DNA of 34,223 nt from Phytophthora quininea (lineage: Eukaryota > Oomycota > Peronosporomycetes > Peronosporales > Peronosporaceae). Shown here piece by piece: positions 30,250-34,223 of this stretch; positions within the stretch are counted from its first letter, which is position 1, and each line of letters begins with the position of its first letter. The DNA lies in assembly GCA_011947345.1 (NCBI GenBank), contig JAAVTG010000205.1, positions 1 through 34,223 on the forward strand. Reading direction: 5' to 3'. The notes below the pieces were generated by a model, which was not told where the DNA came from, ran no database searches, and was given only the letters and a program-made list of their open reading frames with translations. Position numbers and translations under genes: made by a program.

Positions 30250-30338
30250 TCTGATGTTGCGTATTGATAAGCGGCCGTCGGAAAGCACAAACAAAAACTG
30301 TATTGACGCGATAGAATAGTTAGCTGGGGTTGGGAAGT

Positions 30339-31837
30339 CTATAGAGTAGCGCTGTCCTCGTCGTGCCGAGTGCGCTCACCACTCGAGGCGGTCGGAGAGC
30401 TGTGGGATCGCTGTCGGCCTCGGCCTTCAACAGAGTCCGTTGTTGCAGCATCAATTGCCACTGACTCGGTCATGGGCTCATCGACGGCACTGGGTGAAGA
30501 GTTCTCAATAGGATGCGCTTTCTTACCAGCTTCGACGTCATCTCCATGGTCGAGGTCGTCCTGCGGGTTGGCCATCATCGCATCTGCGTCGTCGACCTCA
30601 TTTTTCTTTTCATCTTCAAAGATCTTCTCCGCCGCCTTTGGAGACTCCGTCTTGGCTGCTGGCCCCGACTCCAAGTCAATCTCTTCGAACTCGTCGTCGT
30701 CTTCGTCATCAATGACAAACCGCGGGGCTCTTGCGTTCGAGTGCGCCATGGGCGTCGGGCTGCCTTCCGACGACGAGTCGGTGCCAAAACTCGAGTTGTT
30801 TTTCCGGCGGCCACGCGACGTCGAGTCCCCGCCATTGCGCTGCAGAATATAGTCCCGATAGGACGGCATGAAGTTGTGGTACGTGTCGGCAATGATGTCC
30901 GAGAAACTGAGCACCTCCTTCATGTTCTTGAGCACCTCCGAGTCTGGCAGTCTGTCCAGATTCTTCTTAAACTGGCTGGAGTTGAAGGCCGCCAAGTGCA
31001 CGATGGCGAACAGCACCATCTCGAGACACAGGATAAAGTCTTTCCACGCGAAGCTCTGCTCGTTGGTGATGCCCGGCACGAAGGAGAGCAGACTGCTCTG
31101 CCAAAAAGTCAGAAACACCACGCTCTTGACGGCGAAGAATTTGATGACGGGGTTGAAGGGCGCCAGGATGTGCTTGGTGGCGAGATAGAACACCCAGAGG
31201 CCGTATAGCGCCATCGAGTACGAGATGTTGTACACGATGACGAGCACGAGCTGGTAGGCCAGTGTGTGGTACTTGCCGCAGGCCAGCATGAGCAGCGACA
31301 GCGCCGCGAAGACGGGCTTGATGACCACGAACTGGAGCGTCGCGCGCTTGCAGCTCCGGAGCAGCCTGCCGTCCCTGCCCATGGGGTTGAGGCAGCGGCT
31401 GAGCGGCCACGGGTGGCGGATGTCGGGCTCTCCTGCATCTTGAGCACGCAGACGGACTCGCCGCCGGCGAAGCTGAGCACGAGCGCCAGGAACGAGTAGA
31501 CCACGAAGGCCTCGTAGCAATCGCGGATCGAGTCGAAGTACAGCGCCTGGTTCACGAACGTCAGCGAGAGCAGCGAGCCCAGCGCGTACACTGGCACGAT
31601 CACGAGGATGCGCACGATGTAGCGCTGCAGCTGCGGCCGCGAGTAGTGCGCGAGGTGCTGCACGATGTTGTAGACGCTCAGCAGCGTGGCCAGCACGCAG
31701 CAGCCGAAGGCGATCAGCAGACTCACGGCGCGGTGGGTCTCGACCCAGTTGAGCGGTAGCCCCAGCACTTGGGCGTCGCCCGTGGCGTTGCCCAGCAGCA
31801 GGCTCGACTCGTTGATCTGGTGCACGGGCGTGTCCAT
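30339..31837 (-). CDS. TMEM184 / OST-alpha-like seven-pass membrane protein (one frameshift)
   Basis: It starts at ATG 31837 (MDTPVHQINESSLLLGNATG). The family (Ost-alpha/TMEM184, DUF300) has about seven membrane segments and is linked to organic solute transport or vacuolar/endosomal function. Visible hydrophobic segments include AVSLLIAFGCCVLATLLSV, YIVRILVIVPVYALGSLLSL, CYEAFVVYSFLALVLSF, VVIKPVFAALSLLML, LALVIVYNI-like and FFAVKSVVFLTFW. The family motif SCKRATLQFVVIKP is present. The frame is lost near 31432, between VCVLKMQ and EPDIRHPWPLSRCL, consistent with one G missing in CAGGAG. The C-terminal ~190 residues are hydrophilic, acidic and Ser-rich (DDEDDDEFEEIDLESG), as in other cytosolic tails of the family. 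With the base restored the protein is about 499 residues. Its 3' end was copied to 24.9-25.0 kb. Confidence 0.85.
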
Positions 31838-32604
31838 CGTCGCAGGAGGAGGCCGCGTTCCCAACTGATCACGCGCAGACAGGGACGTTCGATGGTAGAG
31901 AAGGTTGATATGCGGCGAAAAGTAACTGCACTAAGTAAGTAAAGAGACAGAAACTGAGGGGGAATGCTGGATATTGCAGATGATGTGTCACACACTGGAC
32001 GCGTGGAGGCCAAGGCTCATCAGGACGTCCAGGCACAATCCTATAGCAAGTGTGTGTTGGTTCTCCGTCCTGCGAACCTGATGCTCTTCCAACGAGCGTG
32101 TCTCTTGTGAATTGCTGCTGAGTCAAGTCGGCACCAACTTGGTGACGATAACCTTGCTCATGATCGTTCGCATCGAAGGCTCCTGGTACAGGAGTTCTGC
32201 GTCGACAATTGCTCGTTGAGCGTGTCCGCCTTGCTAGTTGTGCGTTGCGGTACATCGGACAACAAAACTGCTGCTGTCACTTCGCCGATGCTGTAGCTAT
32301 CTTCTCGTCGACAGGTTGCTGCGTTGGCACCAGCAGAAAGCCCATGGAGTCGTTCACGGACGAGCTCTCTTTCTTGCTGTTCAGTACAGTATTCGCAATG
32401 CTACATCGCCCGCGTGTTGCACGCGATTTCAACGGTTTGCCTTGGCCGAGCTTTTACAATTGGTTGGCATGTCAATTCCCTGCGTTAGTAGTCGCGTTGC
32501 CGTAAACAAGTAGTATATTGTGCCAAACTGGTCTGCGATCACGAGCCAGGGTTTCTCGTCGTTCTTGGCGCTGTCCACGGTCGACTAACCCGAACTAGTA
32601 CCCC
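31838..32604. other. Divergent intergenic region, no gene recognised
   Basis: This lies between the TMEM184-like gene (minus) and the lipase gene (plus). Short open frames have no domains. It presumably holds both promoters. Confidence 0.4.
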
Positions 32605-34223
32605 ATGCCTGCCCGCACCAAGTTCCCCGTCGTCCTCATCCACGGTGGCGCCGACCTCATGTGCCCGTGCCTTAACAACTCTAGCTGACTGTGATGTTCC
32701 CGCCTGCAGGCGTGTTTGGCTTTGGTAGACAGCGTCCTCTGTACGGCCACTGGGTGCCCTACTGGCCCGAACGAGAGCTCCAAGAAGCCAACCCCAACCA
32801 TATCCTGGTCGATGTCGGAGGCGTCTCGTCCGACCACGACCGAGCCTGCGAGGTCTTCTACCAACTGCGAGGAAGGCGAGTGGACTATGGGGAAGAGCAC
32901 GCCGAAGAAACAGGTAACAGCAACGAAAGCCGAGCTATCACCGGAATATATTATATTATTGTTGTTTTATTGTAGGCCACGACCGGTACGGAGAAACTTT
33001 TGACACTGCACTTTACCCGCAATGGGGAGAAGACCACCCGGTGCATCTCTTGGGCCACAGTTTTGGCTCTACGACTGCCATCGAGCTGTTCCAGCTGCTG
33101 AATGCCGATTTCTATGGAGTTGGGTCCAACCACAAGTGGGTGGCGAGTATCACTTGCATTGCCGGCCCCTTGACCGGGTCGACGGTGACCCACTTAATGG
33201 GCGTGGGCGCAGGAGGCAAAGTGCGCTCGTGGAGTGTTGCTCACTTGATGTCGATTGTGCTGGGGTCGTGGGTCCGGTTGTACACGTCGTTCCCACAGTT
33301 GAAAAACCTGGCTGATCTGCACATGGACCACTGGAGCAGATACTCGGTGAAGGACTTACTCGATCCCAACGGGCCAGTGACGACCTCCAAAGATTTGGTA
33401 TTCCACGGCACTCTGCCCGAGCTCAGGGTTTCGCGAAATGCACAACTGCAACACATGGATAAACTGCACTTACTTAGTATCACGACGTCGCCAAGAACTG
33501 TTCACGTCCCGATCGGCGAAGGCGTAGCGATTGCAGTGCTCATGTTTCTGCGGTGGGGAAATTCCCGCAAGCGTGGTCACGTTTCGGGAGGTGGTCGGTT
33601 TTCGGAAGGCAGCTAAGTGTTCGCGGGTTTGTTGGCGTATTAGCCGCTTGCTATCTACTCTTCAAGGTCAGGAAGTTGGACGTGTCCAAGATGCCGTCCA
33701 TGTATGGACTCAAATGGCTCATGCGACGTCGTGCTAGAAGTCTCCCGATAATTTTTGACGGCTTCGAATCGACCTGTTGGGAGCACAACGATGGGGTCGT
33801 GAACATTCGTTCCATGCTGCGCCCGTGGTTCCCTACACCACAGGAAATGGAGAAAGAAATTAACAAGCACGACGAGAAACCGCCAGCTTCGTCATTGGCA
33901 GCCTTGGGGTCTTCCAGCTCGCTTAGGGAGACAAGCCTAGCTCGCGTTGAGTCTCATATTTCAATTGACGGGTTCCACCGCGACTCGGATGACGAGCAGT
34001 CCACCACATCACCCCGATTCGAAAAGGGCCGATGGTACGTCTACCGAGTCGACAGCAACCATTTTGCCGGGACATACTGGGACAGCAACGCCGGCGACCT
34101 CTACAAGAGTCTGTTCACACTCATGAGCAAGGACTACGAACGTGAAGCTGAGTCACAGTTTTCTACTGCCAGTAATGATTGTCAGCAAAATCACCGCCAT
34201 GACAGCAATGACCCTGCGCCATT
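32605..34223 (+). CDS. Family I.5-type lipase, 3' end beyond window
   Basis: A triacylglycerol lipase with an alpha/beta-hydrolase fold, resembling the bacterial (Staphylococcus/Geobacillus) I.5 family. Exons: 32605-32644, 32710-32913 and 32976 onward, with GT-AG introns of 65 and 62 bp. The joins give VVLIHGVFGFGRQRPLYG and EETGHDRYGETFDTALYPQW. Key features: oxyanion-hole HGVFG near residue 13, the Zn-site Asp in SSDHDRACE, both Zn-site His in VDYGEEHAEETGHDR, nucleophile Ser in GHSFGS, acid Asp in WEHNDGVVNIRSM and His in RVDSNHFAGTYWD. The frame is lost once between about 33525 and 33616 (one base short), then runs open from FGRQLSVRGFVG to the window end. A hydrophobic segment (VRGFVGVLAACYLLF) and an acidic/Ser-rich insert before the catalytic His are not typical of the bacterial enzymes. 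No signal peptide is visible at the chosen start. Confidence 0.85.

Larger units (their letters stand above)
28946..30431 (-). repeat. Inverted duplication, right arm (AKR copy 6 side)
   Basis: This is the reverse partner of 24931-26379. The match runs from the copy 6 stop through the gene and most of its promoter, and ends inside the 3' coding part of the TMEM184-like gene at about 30431. This arm holds the complete TMEM184 tail, so the original locus is here and the left arm is the derived copy. Confidence 0.8.

Noticed and set aside
32435..32450. GGTTTGCCTTGGCCGAGC as another AKR box near the lipase gene
   Set aside because: It has an extra base in the core compared with the AKR boxes and no AKR gene is nearby, so it is probably chance.

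Overview
The window looks like nuclear DNA from an oomycete, most likely Phytophthora or a close relative. It is GC-rich and gene-dense, with short GT-AG introns of 62-105 bp. It carries a multigene array of Kv-beta-type aldo/keto reductases (AKRs), a secreted-protein start at the left edge, and scattered degenerate transposons. Taxonomy is inferred from gene content and style only.

Layout. (1) 1-6.2 kb: the 5' end of a secreted-protein gene, then four tandem AKR genes on the minus strand; only the third is intact as written. (2) 6.3-7.1 kb: a three-exon Nudix hydrolase of the diphosphoinositol-polyphosphate phosphohydrolase type. (3) 7.28-8.73 kb: a dead hAT transposon with terminal inverted repeats and a perfect 8-bp target-site duplication. 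(4) 8.77-11.35 kb: a structure with two nearly identical ~650-bp inverted arms around a ~1.28-kb core. (5) 11.8-12.2 kb: a small acidic protein. (6) 12.9-18.5 kb: a large armadillo-HECT E3 ubiquitin ligase (UPL3/TRIP12/Ufd4 type) on the minus strand. (7) 19.0-20.4 kb: a coiled-coil protein. (8) 20.9-24.9 kb: gene-poor DNA with a broken retrotransposon gag, a dense row of hairpins and degenerate repeats. (9) 24.9-30.4 kb: two inverted near-identical AKR copies flanking an NADP-dependent isocitrate dehydrogenase gene of four exons. (10) 30.3-31.8 kb: a TMEM184/OST-alpha-like membrane protein, whose 3' tail was copied with the AKR duplication. (11) 32.6 kb to the end: a lipase of bacterial family I.5 type with two introns, cut by the window edge.

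The AKRs use NADPH and the isocitrate dehydrogenase makes it, so the locus is plausibly a redox neighbourhood. Every AKR copy has one or more copies of a box close to GTTTRCTTGRYCGC in its upstream DNA, usually paired, which suggests a shared regulator. This box is the most interesting new signal I see, followed by the hairpin cluster and the large inverted-repeat element.

Caution: at least eight otherwise well-conserved genes are broken by single-base losses, mostly in short G/C or A runs. This looks more like sequence or assembly under-calls than mass pseudogenisation, so the 'broken' calls below are conditional on the sequence being correct.
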